This document shows, in pieces, positions 31,810-42,442 of a stretch of DNA of 64,000 bases. The notes under the pieces are model-generated. The model was not told where the DNA came from, made no database searches, and saw only the letters and a list, made by a program, of their open reading frames with translations. Every line of letters starts with the position of its first letter. Position 1 is the first letter of the stretch. The DNA is taken from the NCBI GenBank assembly GCA_006937955.1, contig SSNP01000174.1, positions 554,267 to 618,266 of the forward strand. Reading direction: 5' to 3'. Made by a program: the position numbers and the translations under genes. The DNA comes from Pachypanchax playfairii (Eukaryota; Chordata; Actinopteri; Cyprinodontiformes; Aplocheilidae).

Positions 31810-32626
31810 CATGGACGAAATTTTGATTTCAGAGGTGGGGGGGACAGAAGTGTTTTTCATAAAACTAATCTTTCAGCTTACTGTGCCCTCCATTGTTTCT
31901 TTTAGTTTTCTATTGCTACTTTTAAGCCCAATTTTCCTTGGTTTGACTGGTTGTAAAGCATGTATATAGCATGTATATATAATTATATAAATATATAATT
32001 GCACAATAATCACGAGTTTAGATAAATAAACATAAATTAATTTACATGGTATTTTTACCTTTTTGATAATAATAATACATTTTATTTATCAGCACTTACA
32101 CTAAAGGAATACATGTATCAAGATTATTGTGAGCTTTTTGACACAATGAGGCTGTAAAGGTGGACATGCTGCTTTATGGACCCAGTGAAGGTGTTGAAGG
32201 ACGGCTGGAACACATTTCTTTGAGTAACTTACAGTTTGACTTCTAAAAAAGTCTCTTATGTCGCCTTTTTTTCTCTTTGACATCATAAACCCAAACGCCG
32301 GCCAAACGACAGTTTCACAGCACTCCTGACCACAGGTTAGCTTGCCACCACACCGGTCTGTCTGTCTGCAGTGTGCAAACAGGCAAGGGGGAGTGACAGC
32401 AGAAACAGCCAATCACACAAGAGGAACTGGTAGGCGGGCTAAACTAGGGGAGATGGGCTTCAGCTTGAGCGGCCGTTTTCTGCTTGGTCCTAGTGCTCAA
32501 CCCATCTCTGTTTAATGTAGTGAAACATTGTTTTTGGACAGTTGCAGAGTACAGGGGACCAAAACGGCCTTTTGAAAAAGTGCAGGGGACATGTCCCCTG
32601 TGTCCCCCCCTAAAACTACGTCTATG
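31810..32626. mobile_element. hAT-like MITE with 8-bp duplication
   Basis: The 8-bp duplication GATACAGT lies at 31,802-31,809 and 32,627-32,634. Ends CATGGACGAAATTTTGA and, inverted, CATAGACGTAGTTTTAG, followed by G-rich runs (GTGGGGGGGAC / GGGGGGGACAC). An 8-bp target duplication indicates hAT. No transposase is seen in the 817 bp. Inserted between ORF1 and ORF2 of L1 copy 2. Confidence 0.75.
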
Positions 32627-32744
32627 GATACAGTGAACTTGAATTACTTATGTAATACCATAAGTCTGTTGAAAGTCCTGGTAAATATTAGGTAGCTTTC
32701 CTGATGAACTTAGGGTATTTGGGTCGGCTTATTGACAGCATCTC

Positions 32745-33527
32745 CTATGCAGTGTGTCTTATACCATCGATGATCGCCACTGGACCAATCCATTTGGTTT
32801 TTTTTCCTTCGTCGCGGGCTTGTTTCACAGTTGGCCAGAGTTTGTTTCTGCACTGTCTCTCCATGTAGGTAAGATCTTCTGCCAATCTGAGCTTCTTTTT
32901 CTTCATCACATCCGAGTTGAGGGAGGCTCTCCATACTTTGTGTCGAAAGGTGCGCATGTTGAATTGTATGATAACGGGGCGTGAGTGGTTCTCATCTCTT
33001 GTTCGCCCAACTCTGTGTACAATATCTATCATGAACCCCACTTTGGCTTTTTCCTCTGGGATGATCAGGGCGATTAGATCCATCACCTCCTTTCTTACAT
33101 CTTCGTTACTATGCTCTGGGAGGTTCAACAAACGGAGGTTCCACCGCCGACTGTATCTCTCCATCTCCTCCTGTTTTTCCTGAAGTGCAGTAATCCGGTC
33201 GGTCAGTTTCTTCACGGTGACATCGGTTTCTTTGCTCTGTATTTCGAGGCCTTTCACATGCTCCTGCATGGCATTAATCTCCGCCGCGTTTTTATCCACC
33301 ATTTGTTCAAATTTGAAGAATCTGTCATTAAGCCCATTGATAGCTTTCAAAATGTCAGCATTAGACACGGTTTCCTCACTCACCACATGAGTTTCAGAGC
33401 GGCTCTTCTTTGGGTTAGGGCTGTTGAGAGGAGTCTGAGGAAGAGGTGCACATAAGCTTGGAAAAGAATTGTTGGGGTTCAAGTCTATTATCAGTCCTTC
33501 CTTTCTTCTTGCTTCTTTTTTGGCCAT
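32745..33527 (-). CDS. L1 ORF1 protein, copy 2
   Basis: 260-residue open frame, MAKKEARRKEGLIIDLNPNN onward. A Pro/Ser-rich segment is followed by a long coiled coil (about residues 60-135, ending EEMERYSRRWNLRLLNLPEH), an RRM-like core with DIVHRVGRTR and RPVIIQFNMR, and a C-terminal domain ending AIIDGIRHTA. It is diverged from ORF1 of L1 copy 1, so the two LINEs are different subfamilies. Intact frame despite loss of the polymerase downstream. Confidence 0.8.
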   Translation of the reverse strand: MAKKEARRKEGLIIDLNPNNSFPSLCAPLPQTPLNSPNPKKSRSETHVVSEETVSNADILKAINGLNDRFFKFEQMVDKNAAEINAMQEHVKGLEIQSKETDVTVKKLTDRITALQEKQEEMERYSRRWNLRLLNLPEHSNEDVRKEVMDLIALIIPEEKAKVGFMIDIVHRVGRTRDENHSRPVIIQFNMRTFRHKVWRASLNSDVMKKKKLRLAEDLTYMERQCRNKLWPTVKQARDEGKKTKWIGPVAIIDGIRHTA

Positions 33528-33805
33528 GTTCGCGCGTTTGTCTCGCTGCTGCTAGCTAAACTTTTACCTACAAGCTAACAGTTTACTGCGTCAGGAACAC
33601 GACTTCGAAAAAACACCATTCAAGTTTTTTTTTTTTAAGTAAAGTAGACCTTCTGTCTGTGTATATAAAGCGAGCGCAATTGGTCATTTTTCAAAAAATC
33701 TTCATCTGAGTTCGATTAAGTCATTTAATGTCTGGTACTCATCAGATATCCACAAGCTTACAAAATATCCGCACAGGTCGCCATCTTGGCCCCCTTCCCC
33801 CATTT

Positions 33806-33935
33806 GGGCTGAATAAAATCTTTTATTGTTCTGTTTTACCTGATGACGGTTTAAAGAAATTAATAATATCCGCCGCAACCGCCGTACCGTAAGTCATGTG
33901 GCCTCTATAGCAGAAGCTGTGCAGAGAAAGAGTGT
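33806..33935. repeat. Copy of the zinc-finger upstream region (right half)
   Basis: GGGCTGAATAAAATCTTTTA, TTACCTGATGACGGTTTAAA and GTACCGTAAGTCATGTGGCC match 5990-6165. It continues the copy interrupted by L1 at 28,860. The second E-box is mutated (CATGTG). No zinc-finger exon is attached. Confidence 0.6.
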
Positions 33936-34554
33936 TTAGACTCAAACAAAAGTTGATAGTTGCTGTTTAAAATTCATCAAAACTTTATAGAATTTGCAGC
34001 TGATTGTCCTGAAATTATTTGAACCTTTTTAAAGAGAAAACTTTGAAATCCCACACAAATTATTTGTGTGATATACAGTAAGATTAATGGAAAGGAAATA
34101 AAAAGAAATATTAACATTTTTGTTAAGACCACATGTAGTTGATTATTTATTTAACATTGAAAATTCATTGTTTTATATTTACTTTGTTTTAATGCCTGTA
34201 TTTTGTAATACAGCAGTACCCAGATTAATTTCAACATAAAATCAACACTGAATAATATACATGTGTGTTCAATCATAGTCTTCAGTCTGCTCTCAAACAC
34301 AGTTTCAGGAGACTCCAGCTGGTAGCCATCTCCCTCCGAAACATGTTATTAACTGTGTATAAATTATAATATAATAACATATTGACAAGAGATCAACTTA
34401 TAACAAATATAACTGAACATTAACAGTGAAAAAAATATCAATAAACTAAATGGAGTAAAAGACTAAAAAAAATGCTGCCGCTGGCCATCAGGATTTCAGC
34501 CTCCAGCCTTGTCAGTCATTTTGCACTCCAGGATGCCTGTCATGATCTGAAAAA
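33936..34554. other. AT-rich stretch without recognised features
   Basis: No reading frame, terminal repeat or match within the window that I can support. Confidence 0.4.
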
Positions 34555-34728
34555 CATTATCTATGGTGGCAAGCTTCAGTCCTTGAGGGCCTCTATCCTG
34601 CATATTTTAAATGTTTTGTTGCTTCAAGGCACCTGATTCAGATCTGCAACATCTCAGCAAGTCCTGCAGAAGCCTGTGAACGAATCATTCATCTGCAGCA
34701 GGTGTGTTAAAGCAGGGGAACATCTAAA
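34555..34728. mobile_element. Left part of a MITE split by the DIRS element
   Basis: CAGTCCTTGAGGGCCTC and the inverted-looking halves CACCTGATTCAGATC and GCAGGTGTGTTAAAGCAGG are typical of a very common fish short element (GCAGGGAAACATCTAAAAC type). It breaks at CATCTAAAAC, and the expected continuation (CTTGCAGGATTGTGG, CCTGGAGTTGG) is found at 37,533-37,575 beyond the DIRS element. Confidence 0.6.
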
Positions 34729-34755
34729 ACGTTGGTTACGTATTGTAACCCCAAA

Positions 34756-34911
34756 TTCTATGAGTACAGGCGCAGCCCTTTAAGGCTATCGCTAGTGGGT
34801 TTACCCCTTGGCGTGCAGTGCCGCACTGAAATCTTTAGTCCGTGCCCACCTGTTGAGTGGGCCCCACCCCGGTCTAGTATAAATAACAGTGAGACCGGGT
34901 CATCGGCTCCC
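34756..34911 (+). repeat. DIRS left inverted terminal repeat
   Basis: Matches the reverse complement of 37,416-37,532, with one extra block of about 38 bp (TTGGCGTGCAGTGCCGCACT and following) missing from the right repeat. Includes a TATAAATAA box-like sequence near 34,878. Confidence 0.8.
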
Positions 34912-35319
34912 AAATAGTATTTTTATTAAGCCATTTAGGAACCAGTGAGGCCCAGTGCTTGCATTCTTGGCCTTCCATACAGCTCATAAAGTTCAATGCC
35001 TTGAGCGGCAGGGAGGTACGAGCTCCGTGCAGACTGGAGGCCAAGATGGCAGACCTGCTGCTGTGAAGAGTGAAAAACGAGGGTTACGAACAGTGTCACG
35101 ATGAGCAGAGCAGGTCGACAACTCCTCATTAAGAGTATCAAATAAGTGAGAGGCTGCGTCATGCGTGATGACGCAACGCAGAGAAACAGCTGTGTCTGCA
35201 GTCTTAAGTCAGGCAGAGAATGAACGCAGCTGGTTATGAACAATTAATCATCAGAAATCACAACTGTGACTGACTGATACATAATAAATAAATATTAAAA
35301 TATTTAAACAAGTATCATC

Positions 35320-35760
35320 TCACCCTATGTCTGCCAGGTCGTCCAGATAAAAGAGGATTCTCATCCCCGCTCTATGTAAAGGCTGCAGCGCCGTCGCTAC
35401 ACATTTGGAGAACGTGCGCGGGGCAAGAGAGTAGCCGAACGGCAGCCGGTTGTCCTGGTAGGGGATTCCCCGGAAGCAGAAGCGCAGATACTTGTGATTC
35501 TGTGGGATGATGGAGATGTGGAAATAAGCGTCCTTCAGATCTATGGAGGTGAACCAGTCGTTGAGGCAAACATTTTCCAGCAGCTGTCTGATGGTCAGCA
35601 TGTGGAACTATCTCTCCATGATCGATCTATTGAACAGGGGCAGGTCGAGAATGGGAATCATTCCTCCCGTTTTCTTCGGAACCAGGAAGTAACGGGAGTA
35701 AGACACCGTGTTCACCTCTCTGTGGGGAACACTAGAGATTCTGTTTTTTACCAGGAGTTC
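35320..35760 (-). pseudogene. DIRS reverse transcriptase, partial
   Basis: On the minus strand the order is a PKKTGG-like segment (about 35,690), then MLTIRQLLENVCLNDWFTSI, DLKDAYFHI (first catalytic Asp), LPFGYSLAPRTFSKC, and FYLDDLADI with the catalytic YLDD-type motif, followed by a stop at 35,320. This sequence style is specific to DIRS reverse transcriptases. A frame break at about 35,740 separates it from the preceding N-terminal region. Confidence 0.75.
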
Positions 35761-37392
35761 CTGCAGCTCTGACTAGAGGGCAGAGCTCTCCTCCGGGGAG
35801 GTCAGCACTGTCTCCACAATCCCTCTGAACTGCGGAGGATGAGAAGCCCCTGCTGATCAGCCTGCTCATCCATCTGTCTTGGGAGCAGACGTGCTGCCAC
35901 TCTGGCCAGCGCTCTGAGAGCGGGCGCGCATGTTGCTTCTGCGCTTCGCTCCTCCGTGACGTCAGCCAGCTCAGGGCCCCTGCTGCCGTTCCTCCGAGAG
36001 GGGAACCCATGGGGGACCATGATCGAAAGGGCTGCTGGGGAACCTCTGCAGAAGGCTGCGGGCTCAGGTTAGATATGAGCTGAGCGATCGTGCACTGAGA
36101 GTTGGTGTCAGCGTAAATGAGACGCTGTTTTACCGCAGGCTGTTGCCATGTAGATGACGGATTTACACCACTTATGCCCTGTGGTGACAGCGGGGTGTCA
36201 GCCAAGCTTCGGCGCCTCTTAAACACCTGTCTAGAGGATGCCGGCTGGCTCTGTGCGGGGAATGTGCGCGGGGGAGCTGCTGTGCGATCAACTGATCTTA
36301 TGGGCGAGCTGGAGTTAAATGGATGATTGCTCTCAGAGACATGTATGTGTTTTATTTCAAAACTTGTCACAGGGTCACAAATTCCCCCCAAGGAGTCATT
36401 TCTTTGGCAGCCTTCGTCGGCTCGGCTGGTTGATCCAGGGCGCCTGTTGTCGGCCTCGGAAGCGTTGAGCCCTGGGTTGGCGTTGTTGCCGCTCTCACGA
36501 CGAGGAGGCAGCAGCAGCAGGTGGAGGAGCAGAGCTGGTAGCGCCAGTAGAAGTGGAGTGTCTGGCCACAACTAACCCTCCAGCAGCCTGAAGACCGGGT
36601 AGGGCGGGAGTCAGGAGGCCGTACCAGGTCGCGAATCAAGTCGGAGACCTCCGCTGTCCTCTGCTACCTCTTAAGGATAGTCTGAAGCTGGGGACCAAAT
36701 AGGGCGTCTGGGCTGGTGGCACTCTCCAGCAGGTTCTTCTGGATGACCTCCGTCATGGAGGGGCAAAGGCGGAGCCAGGTGGTTCGCTGCACCAGCGTCT
36801 GCCAGACAGCGATGTGGGAAGCACACACCGCCAATGTTGCAGACGGGTTCAAAATGGCTTCGGCGGCTGTACAGAGGAAGCCTTTCAGCTCCTCTGGCAG
36901 CTCCGCCTTCTTGGATATAGCGAAGGCCAACAAGGTGATGTTGTAGGTCGCTGCGGCCAGGAGATCCAGGAGGAGCGCCCCCACCGCTGGAAGTGGTGTT
37001 GTCATCGAATTGCGGAGACTGGAGGAGGCTGAGCGTCCACTCAGCCATCTCTCCTCTGCTAGGCTCCCTGGCTGGGAAGCCGTAGCAGGGCTGTCGCCGC
37101 TAGCATCCTTGTGGTGGACGGAATTGTCCTATTCCCGCCCACCATCGAGGATCTTGATGGCTTCTTCCAAGGAATAATCTGCTGACGGGAACGCCTCCTC
37201 AGCCGCAGCCTTGAAAAAGGCTGATCTCCACTGCTTCTCCTCTGTAGTGAGAAACCGACAGCAGTGGCAGGTGGGCTGAGGAGCGAGGGCGAGGTCAGCA
37301 TGCTGCGGACCGAGGCAGCCCTCACAGATGCGATGTGGGTCGTAGCCCATTATGTAGCCGGTCAGGCAGGACGGGCACAGGCGGATGGACAT
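35732..37392 (-). pseudogene. DIRS gag-like ORF and linker, broken
   Basis: Starts at 37,392 with MSIRLCPSCLTGYIMGYDPH and RICEGCLGPQHADLA, paired cysteines as in DIRS gag. It then runs through several frames (37,048-36,664, 36,571-35,732) and ends with SERWPEWQHVCSQDRW, the usual lead-in to the reverse transcriptase. At least two frame shifts are present. No other domain is recognisable. Confidence 0.65.
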
Positions 37393-37415
37393 TGTATAAG
37401 TGCTGAATAAAAAAG

Positions 37416-37532
37416 GGGAGCCGATTACACGGTCTCACTCTTATTTAAACTAGACCGGGGTGGGGCCCACTCAACAGGTGGGGTAAACCCACTAACGATA
37501 GCCTTAAAGGGTGAAGCCTATACGAAATAGAA
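37416..37532 (-). repeat. DIRS right inverted terminal repeat
   Basis: Inverse of the left repeat (AACTAGACCGGGGTGGGGCC, GTAAACCCACTAACGATAGC). It lies directly upstream of the gag-like start at 37,392 in the minus orientation, where the promoter would be expected. Confidence 0.8.
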
Positions 37533-37690
37533 CTTGCAGGATTGTGGCTCCCAAGGCCTGGAGTTGGTCACTTTTCTACACTCCAAAGTCATATAATATT
37601 GACCACATGCACATGCAAGTTAATTACTCCCATTTCACAAACCAGATAAATCTGACTTTTGGGAGCATAGAATCAAAGACGAAGTCCAAC
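37533..37690. other. Right part of the split MITE, then spacer
   Basis: CTTGCAGGATTGTGG and GGCCTGGAGTTGG continue the MITE left at 34,728. The remaining bases up to the LTR are AT-rich with no recognised feature. Confidence 0.5.
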
Positions 37691-38463
37691 TGTCAGAATC
37701 TCATAAGCTGGTGTGTGGTGTTTTGGTTTTCTGCATTAACTCTCATTGCAGGGCATGGCAGCAGCTGATGAGTGGCTGCAAGTGTGGCTCGTAACCCAGT
37801 TCAGGAGAGCTGGGTACTTAAGCAGAGGAGGAACCACAGACAGATGCCAGTTTGCTACACAACTTATCATGTCTCGTTACCTGGAGCGTCTCTCCAGGAT
37901 TGAGTGCCTCTGCGCTGGCCGTCTGCCGCACCGTCAGGAGGACTCTTCTGTCACGGGTTCCTGAAGTCGTGTCTCCACACGACCGTCTCCCCAGCCTGGC
38001 TTCCTGTCTGTCTCTGGTCCCCTCTGGAGTCCACACCTGTCTCTACAGCTCCACTCGCTGTCACCCCTGCCTCAGAGTCTCCTGTGGACTCATTACCTCA
38101 CTCTGGATCTACTCTCACCTACACCGTTCTCTGGATCACCACCACCGCTGCTGGTTCCCTGGATCCCTCCTCAGACTCTTCAGCACCTTGCCCTCTGTAA
38201 GTTCTCTGAGCACATTCCTAGCGCACCGCAGCTTATTGTCTCACCACTGGAACTACCTGCCACTAGTCTGTCTCTCCTCCACTGCCAGGATTTCGCCCGA
38301 GCCCATTTCCGGTTCCTCCTCCTCTGGCTGTGTGCCTCTCATTATTATAACTTGTACCATTTCACTGTAAATATTAAATCACTGAATCTGATTCCTAGTC
38401 TTGTGTGTTGGTCTGGAGTTTTTGTTACTACTCGGAGTTCAAAGCAAACCTTAAAACATGACA
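37691..38463 (+). mobile_element. 5' LTR of a Ty3/gypsy (sushi-like) retrotransposon
   Basis: Starts TGTCAGAATC, ends AAAACATGACA. It is related along its length to the solo LTRs at 9649-10,503 and 24,453-25,293 (GAGAGCTGGGTACTTAAGC, GACAGATGCCAGTTTG). Gag sequence follows directly. No 3' LTR is present because the element is cut off in pol at about 40,150. Confidence 0.8.
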
Positions 38464-38534
38464 AAACAAACTGGCCAAGAGAACTCCCAAACCCAGCTCC
38501 AGACCGCACTCACCCAGCAGGGGATCCTGACATG

Positions 38535-39426
38535 ACAACTTCCTAAACGAAATTGCCTCTAACCAAGCCACTCTGTCAGCAGACGTCCACAGTCTCAGTC
38601 TGCAACTCACCCAGGTGATGTCTCGTCTTCCCAGCAGTCAGCCTCCTCCCGAAGAAGCTCCGGCGTGTTCTGCTCCACTCCCGAGTGCTGGCTTCCGAGA
38701 GGTTTCCATCCATTTGACGGTAATCTGAAGAACTGCAAGGGGTTCTTGAGACAGTGCCGAATCGTCTTCAACAGAGCTCCTCTCACCTTCAGGTCCGATG
38801 CCAGCAAGACCTCGTTTATCATCGGCTGGCTCAGGGACAAAGCACTCAGGTGGGCAGACGCGTATGTGGAATCTAATCCCATTGAACTCACTCCTTATAC
38901 CCAGTTTTTCGAGGCCTTCAAAGTTACGTTCTCGGACGGCGGAACCAGAGAGGAGGCTATGAAGGAACTTCTCGCCATGCGACCCAGTCCTCATCACATG
39001 GCGGACTTCGCATTAGAGTTCTGCACCCTCGCTGCCAGAACGGATTGGTCAGACAAAACGCTTCGTAGTGTGTTTCATAATTCACTTCCTGAAACTTTGA
39101 AGGATGACATCGCTAGCCGCGATGAACCAAAGACCATTGACGATCTTATTAACCTCGCCACTCGGCTCGACGGCCGGACTCTAGAGCGACATTGAGCCCA
39201 GAGTATGGCTACTTCCGCTTCTTCCAGAGCAGTAAGTCCTGCACCAGACACCAGACGGCGTCCTTCACCCAGAGGCTCTCCTTCACCGGAACCGATGCAA
39301 ATCGGTAGGGCTGAGCTAACCTCCAAGGAGCGACAGCCCCGCCTAGCGGCTGGGCTCTGTTTGTACTGTGCTTCACCTAATCACCTAGTCAGTAGGTGTT
39401 CGCCAAAAGACCAGGCCCGTCGGTGA
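38535..39426 (+). pseudogene. Ty3/gypsy gag, frameshifted
   Basis: An N-terminal piece reads ATLSADVHSLSLQLTQVMSR and is separated by a frame shift near 38,700 from the capsid-like frame at 38,665-39,195 (HPFDGNLKNCKGFLRQC, FIIGWLRDKALRWAD, FSDGGTREEAMKELLAMR). A third frame has the zinc knuckle CLYCASPNHLVSRC (C-x2-C-x4-H-x4-C). This is the gag type of sushi-ichi elements, the group from which mammalian RTL/PEG10-like genes derive. Non-functional here. Confidence 0.75.
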
Positions 39427-39473
39427 TGTTGGGGGTCCTGACGGGCCTAGATCATAAGAAACTCTGACTCTCC

Positions 39474-40160
39474 TTGCCTGCTGCTGTTCAGAAACCTTTT
39501 AGTGAAGCTGTATCCTGCTCTGTTTTTATTGACTCTGGTTCCGAGCAGAACCTTATGCACCCGGATTTAGCTCGGAAGTGCAGCATAAGCACTAAGCCCC
39601 TGGAAACACCATTGCACGTCAATGCACTAGATGGCAGCACCATGACAAGTATCACTCATGTCACTGAACCTGTGATCTTAACTGTTTCCGGTAATCATTC
39701 TGAAGAAATGGCATTTCTTATTTTTCCCACCACAGAAGCTCCCATAGTCCTTGGATATCCCTGGCTCAACCTACATAACCCTCATCTTAACTGGACTAAT
39801 AAACAGATCTCAGCTCGGAGTGAATTCTGCCTCAGCAACTGCCTAAAGTCAGCTCTTCCCAAGGGTACCCCAGGTAAGGGGTCCCCAGCAACACCACCTG
39901 ATCTCTCTAAGGTTCCATCCTGCTACCACGACCTTGGCCAAGTGTTTAGTAAAGAGCAGGCTGTTTCACTTCCGCCACACAGACCCTACGATTGTGCCAT
40001 AGACTTACTTCCTGGCGCCCCTCTACCTTCAGGGCGACTTTTTAGCCTAGGCCACAAAGAGAGGGAGGCTATGGAGGAGTACGTTAATGACTCTCTTAAG
40101 AACGGTCTAATACGACCTTCTTCTTCTCCTGTTGGCGCAGGGTATGGTCAGGGATCCAGA
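39474..40160 (+). pseudogene. Ty3/gypsy pol: protease and start of reverse transcriptase
   Basis: The aspartic protease motif VFIDSGSEQNLM is followed by APIVLGYPWL and then the start of the reverse transcriptase, LPPHRPYDCAIDLLPGAPLP and GLIRPSSSPVGAG. The frame leaves recognisable sequence at about 40,150, before the catalytic YIDD region. The remainder of pol and the 3' LTR are missing. Confidence 0.75.
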
Positions 40161-40380
40161 GAAAAGGAGGAGACACATGTAGATTAGTACACTGAACGAA
40201 CACAAGAACTCGAGCAAAAATCACAAAAGATAGGAAGGCCAAGACTAACTTTCTGTGTAGAGATGACGAAGATCTGGTGCCCGACAGGTGGAGAGACCAG
40301 GTCTACGCTCCTCACCGCTGATTGATAATGAATTGATAAATCAATTATTTGATGAAATTGGAACACTTATGAAAACTTTT
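40161..40380. other. Junction sequence between Ty3 pol and an L1 fragment
   Basis: No confident assignment. Short frames exist but none carries residues I recognise. Confidence 0.3.
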
Positions 40381-41130
40381 TATGCAGATATAATGTTGTT
40401 ATATCGCAAAAAGTATTTGATATGGTTATTGGCTTGATTCCACATAGTATATATTTATTAGCACAAAATATAAAATTTGAAGATACAAATTTGACTCAGA
40501 AATTTATTGGGGTAATTGACCTGGTTGACAGGAAATGCACCAACAAATTTATTAGAGCCCAATTTGACCTCTATTCAAACCCCACATGTAAACATAGATG
40601 GCCTTATCTAAGCAGAAGGCAATGGAATTACATTTTTTTATTACCTTATAGATATATTATTTGCAATAAAATAACAGAATTTATCTTTAAAATCATACAT
40701 AGATATTACCCAGTAAAGATTATATTTATCGCTTTCTCCTCACTGAGTGTAAAAACTGTTCTTTTTGTCAGAGTGATGAAGAAAGCATTGAACATCTTTT
40801 TGTGGACTGTTCTGTTGTTTCTGATTTTTGGTACAATATGCAATCATACCTTACAAGTATGTTTTATAAAAATGTTTTTTTTTGTCTAAACATATGATTC
40901 ATTTATGTTTAATGACCCAAACTTTCACTTTAATCAAGTATATATAATTAATCTTATTATAATTCTGGCAAAATATTATAGTCATAAAAGAAAATAGTCT
41001 AAAATATACCCCTCTTAGATAACTTTAAAGAAACTAATCTTAATCTCTATCTGGCCTCAACAGAAAAATTAAAAATGTGCAATAAGAAATTAACAAAAAC
41101 TATTAGATTATTGTTGTGGAAATCCGTTAA
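40381..41130 (+). mobile_element. L1 (Tx1-like) 3' fragment, copy 4
   Basis: Plus-strand pieces of the ORF2 C-terminus: MVIGLIPHSIYLLAQNIKFE, KCTNKFIRAQFDLYS, ITEFIFKIIHRYYPVK, and, after a frame shift near 40,740, the zinc-like segment SDEESIEHLFVDCSVVSDFW. The same arrangement is seen in the L1 at 17,998-19,152. No clear A-tail or target duplication. It abuts the retroviral LTR-like sequence. Confidence 0.7.
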
Positions 41131-41139
41131 ACAATGGCT

Positions 41140-41540
41140 TTGATGAGATGCATAAAATAATGAGTCAGACAAAGACTTTGTCTTTTTAGTGGCAAGCTCT
41201 GCGCAGAGCGAGACCCTCAGCTGTTAGGCAGAAGAGTCCATCCTCTCAGTGCTTGTCATGTCTTTTATTGAGAAGTTGCAAACCTGTTACACAAGCATAA
41301 GAGTAAAAAAGTATCAGTTGATTTATGAAAACTGTGAAGGTGTTTCTGCTCCAAGATACTGGGGAGTCTCTTGTTTTAAAAGATAAGGCCCTCCCTGAGC
41401 GTTCAAGGACAGATCATCTGTGCACACAAGAAGATCGAATTAAATGTGCAAAGAAGCAGCTTAAAGAGGCCCTTCCATTAAAAACGGTTTTTGAGGTTTC
41501 TGTTGAATATTTTAGCTCCACAGGTGTTAATAGTGGGTGT
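41140..41540 (-). mobile_element. Probable retroviral LTR remnant (3' side of the ERV)
   Basis: On the minus strand AATAAA (in TTCTCAATAAAAGACATGAC) is followed by about 140 bases resembling R-U5, then ACTCATTATTTTATGCATC. Upstream in that orientation is about 200 bp of possible U3. It lies just beyond the env C-terminus, where a 3' LTR should be. No matching 5' LTR is present upstream of pol, so the identification is provisional. Confidence 0.4.
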
Positions 41541-41689
41541 GAAAACAGGTTAATAACTTTTTTCAGTTTTGATCTCTAAAACTACGCAGGTGGCGATAAC
41601 ACCCGATTTCTCCCGAGTCCGAACAGCCTGTATTTGTAACATCACAACTCCTTTGTTCGTTATTTTTCGGCAGTTCCCACAGTTGAAAC

Positions 41690-42026
41690 CATGCCTAGCA
41701 TGCTGCTCACTAAAAAGCTGTAGCATAACGTAGCAAACAGAAAGACACGACGTCTGACGTTGCCATGCGCAGCGGGGCTGGAAACAGTATTCTTTGTTCT
41801 CACAGGCTAGTTTGTTAGCCAGAGTCCAGTAAATTCGAATAATGAATATGAATGAGCTTCTGATGAAGCAGTCGAAGCAGCGTGACGGAAGGAGCTGGAA
41901 CCACTCGAATTTTAACGCGGACAGATTGAAAGGTCTGTTATTAAGTGTTTCCTGACGTTTTTTGGATATAAAATGTTTCATATTACTGGTTAATACTCAA
42001 GAAATAACCACAAAGTAACAAATTTA
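41690..42026 (-). repeat. Repeat unit, inverted partner of 53,307-53,620
   Basis: Its reverse complement aligns with 53,307-53,620 over more than 300 bases (ATTAACCAGTAATATGAAAC, GGAAACACTTAATAACAG, CCTTTCAATCTGTCCGCG, CATGGCAACGTCAGACG). The two units bracket the retroviral remnant in opposite orientations. The family is unknown and there is no convincing coding content. Confidence 0.65.
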
Positions 42027-42440
42027 AATGACAGGCTTGCCCTTGGAGTCCGAGGAAGAGTCCGAACCATCAGAGTGACGATGAGGGGTCACTGTGCTCA
42101 GAATATAAAGGGACATGTTTAGTGGGGAGCTATGTGTAGTTACCCAAAGTCTGTCCAACCCACTTGAGCATCATAGCTCTTAAGAAGGTGAGGAGGCGAG
42201 AGAAGAGACAAATGGCCAAAAGCAAAACCACCATAATTGGAATAAGTATCTGGAATAATATCAAACCCCAAGGTCCAAAAATAGATTCTCGCCATGCCGT
42301 TGTGCTGATACTTGCATGATCTGAGGGCTTTAAGTGTTCAGTAAGCTGTGTGAGTATATCAAGAAGCTGTGTAATATTATCAGCTGGATCAGGAGCAAGG
42401 ATGCAGCAGAGCTGTGAGGAAATATTCAGGGCTGCACACA
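42027..42440 (-). pseudogene. ERV env C-terminal part (transmembrane subunit)
   Basis: The minus strand encodes a paired-cysteine motif (SSQLCCIL) followed by DPADNITQLLDIL, then WGLILFQILIPIMVVLLLAI, a single hydrophobic membrane anchor, and a short basic tail. This is the arrangement of a gamma/epsilon-type retroviral transmembrane subunit. The upstream part of env is separated by the Tc1 insertion at 42,443. Old endogenous copy, not functional. Confidence 0.65.
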
Positions 42441-42442
42441 TA

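Larger units (their letters stand above)
28861..33805 (-). mobile_element. L1 (Tx1-like) LINE copy 2, with 3' transduction and nested insertions
   Basis: A 19-bp duplication GGGCTGAATAAAATCTTTT flanks it (28,842-28,860 and 33,806-33,824). The 5' end on the minus strand is GGGGGCCAAGATGGCGACC, typical of L1. The internal A-tail lies at 29,020-29,035, and a further 146 bp ends in a second A-tail at 28,861-28,873. It contains ORF1 and the N-terminal half of ORF2; the reverse transcriptase is deleted. The TTAA element (30,961-31,715) and a hAT-like MITE (31,810-32,626) sit between the ORFs. Confidence 0.8.
34729..37532 (-). mobile_element. Internally deleted DIRS-like retrotransposon
   Basis: Bounded by inverted terminal repeats (34,756-34,911 and 37,416-37,532) with matching blocks CCCTTTAAGGCTATCG and TGAGTGGGCCCCACCCCGG. 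It carries gag-like sequence and a partial reverse transcriptase on the minus strand, as in DIRS1-type elements. The left terminus GGTTACGTATTGTAACC is typical of fish DIRS. RNase H, methyltransferase and tyrosine recombinase are all missing, so it cannot move by itself. It interrupts a MITE at 34,728/37,533. Confidence 0.8.

Noticed and set aside
36327..37032. Plus-strand frames across the DIRS gag region
   Set aside because: They are antisense shadows; the minus strand carries the recognisable DIRS sequence in the orientation set by the reverse transcriptase.
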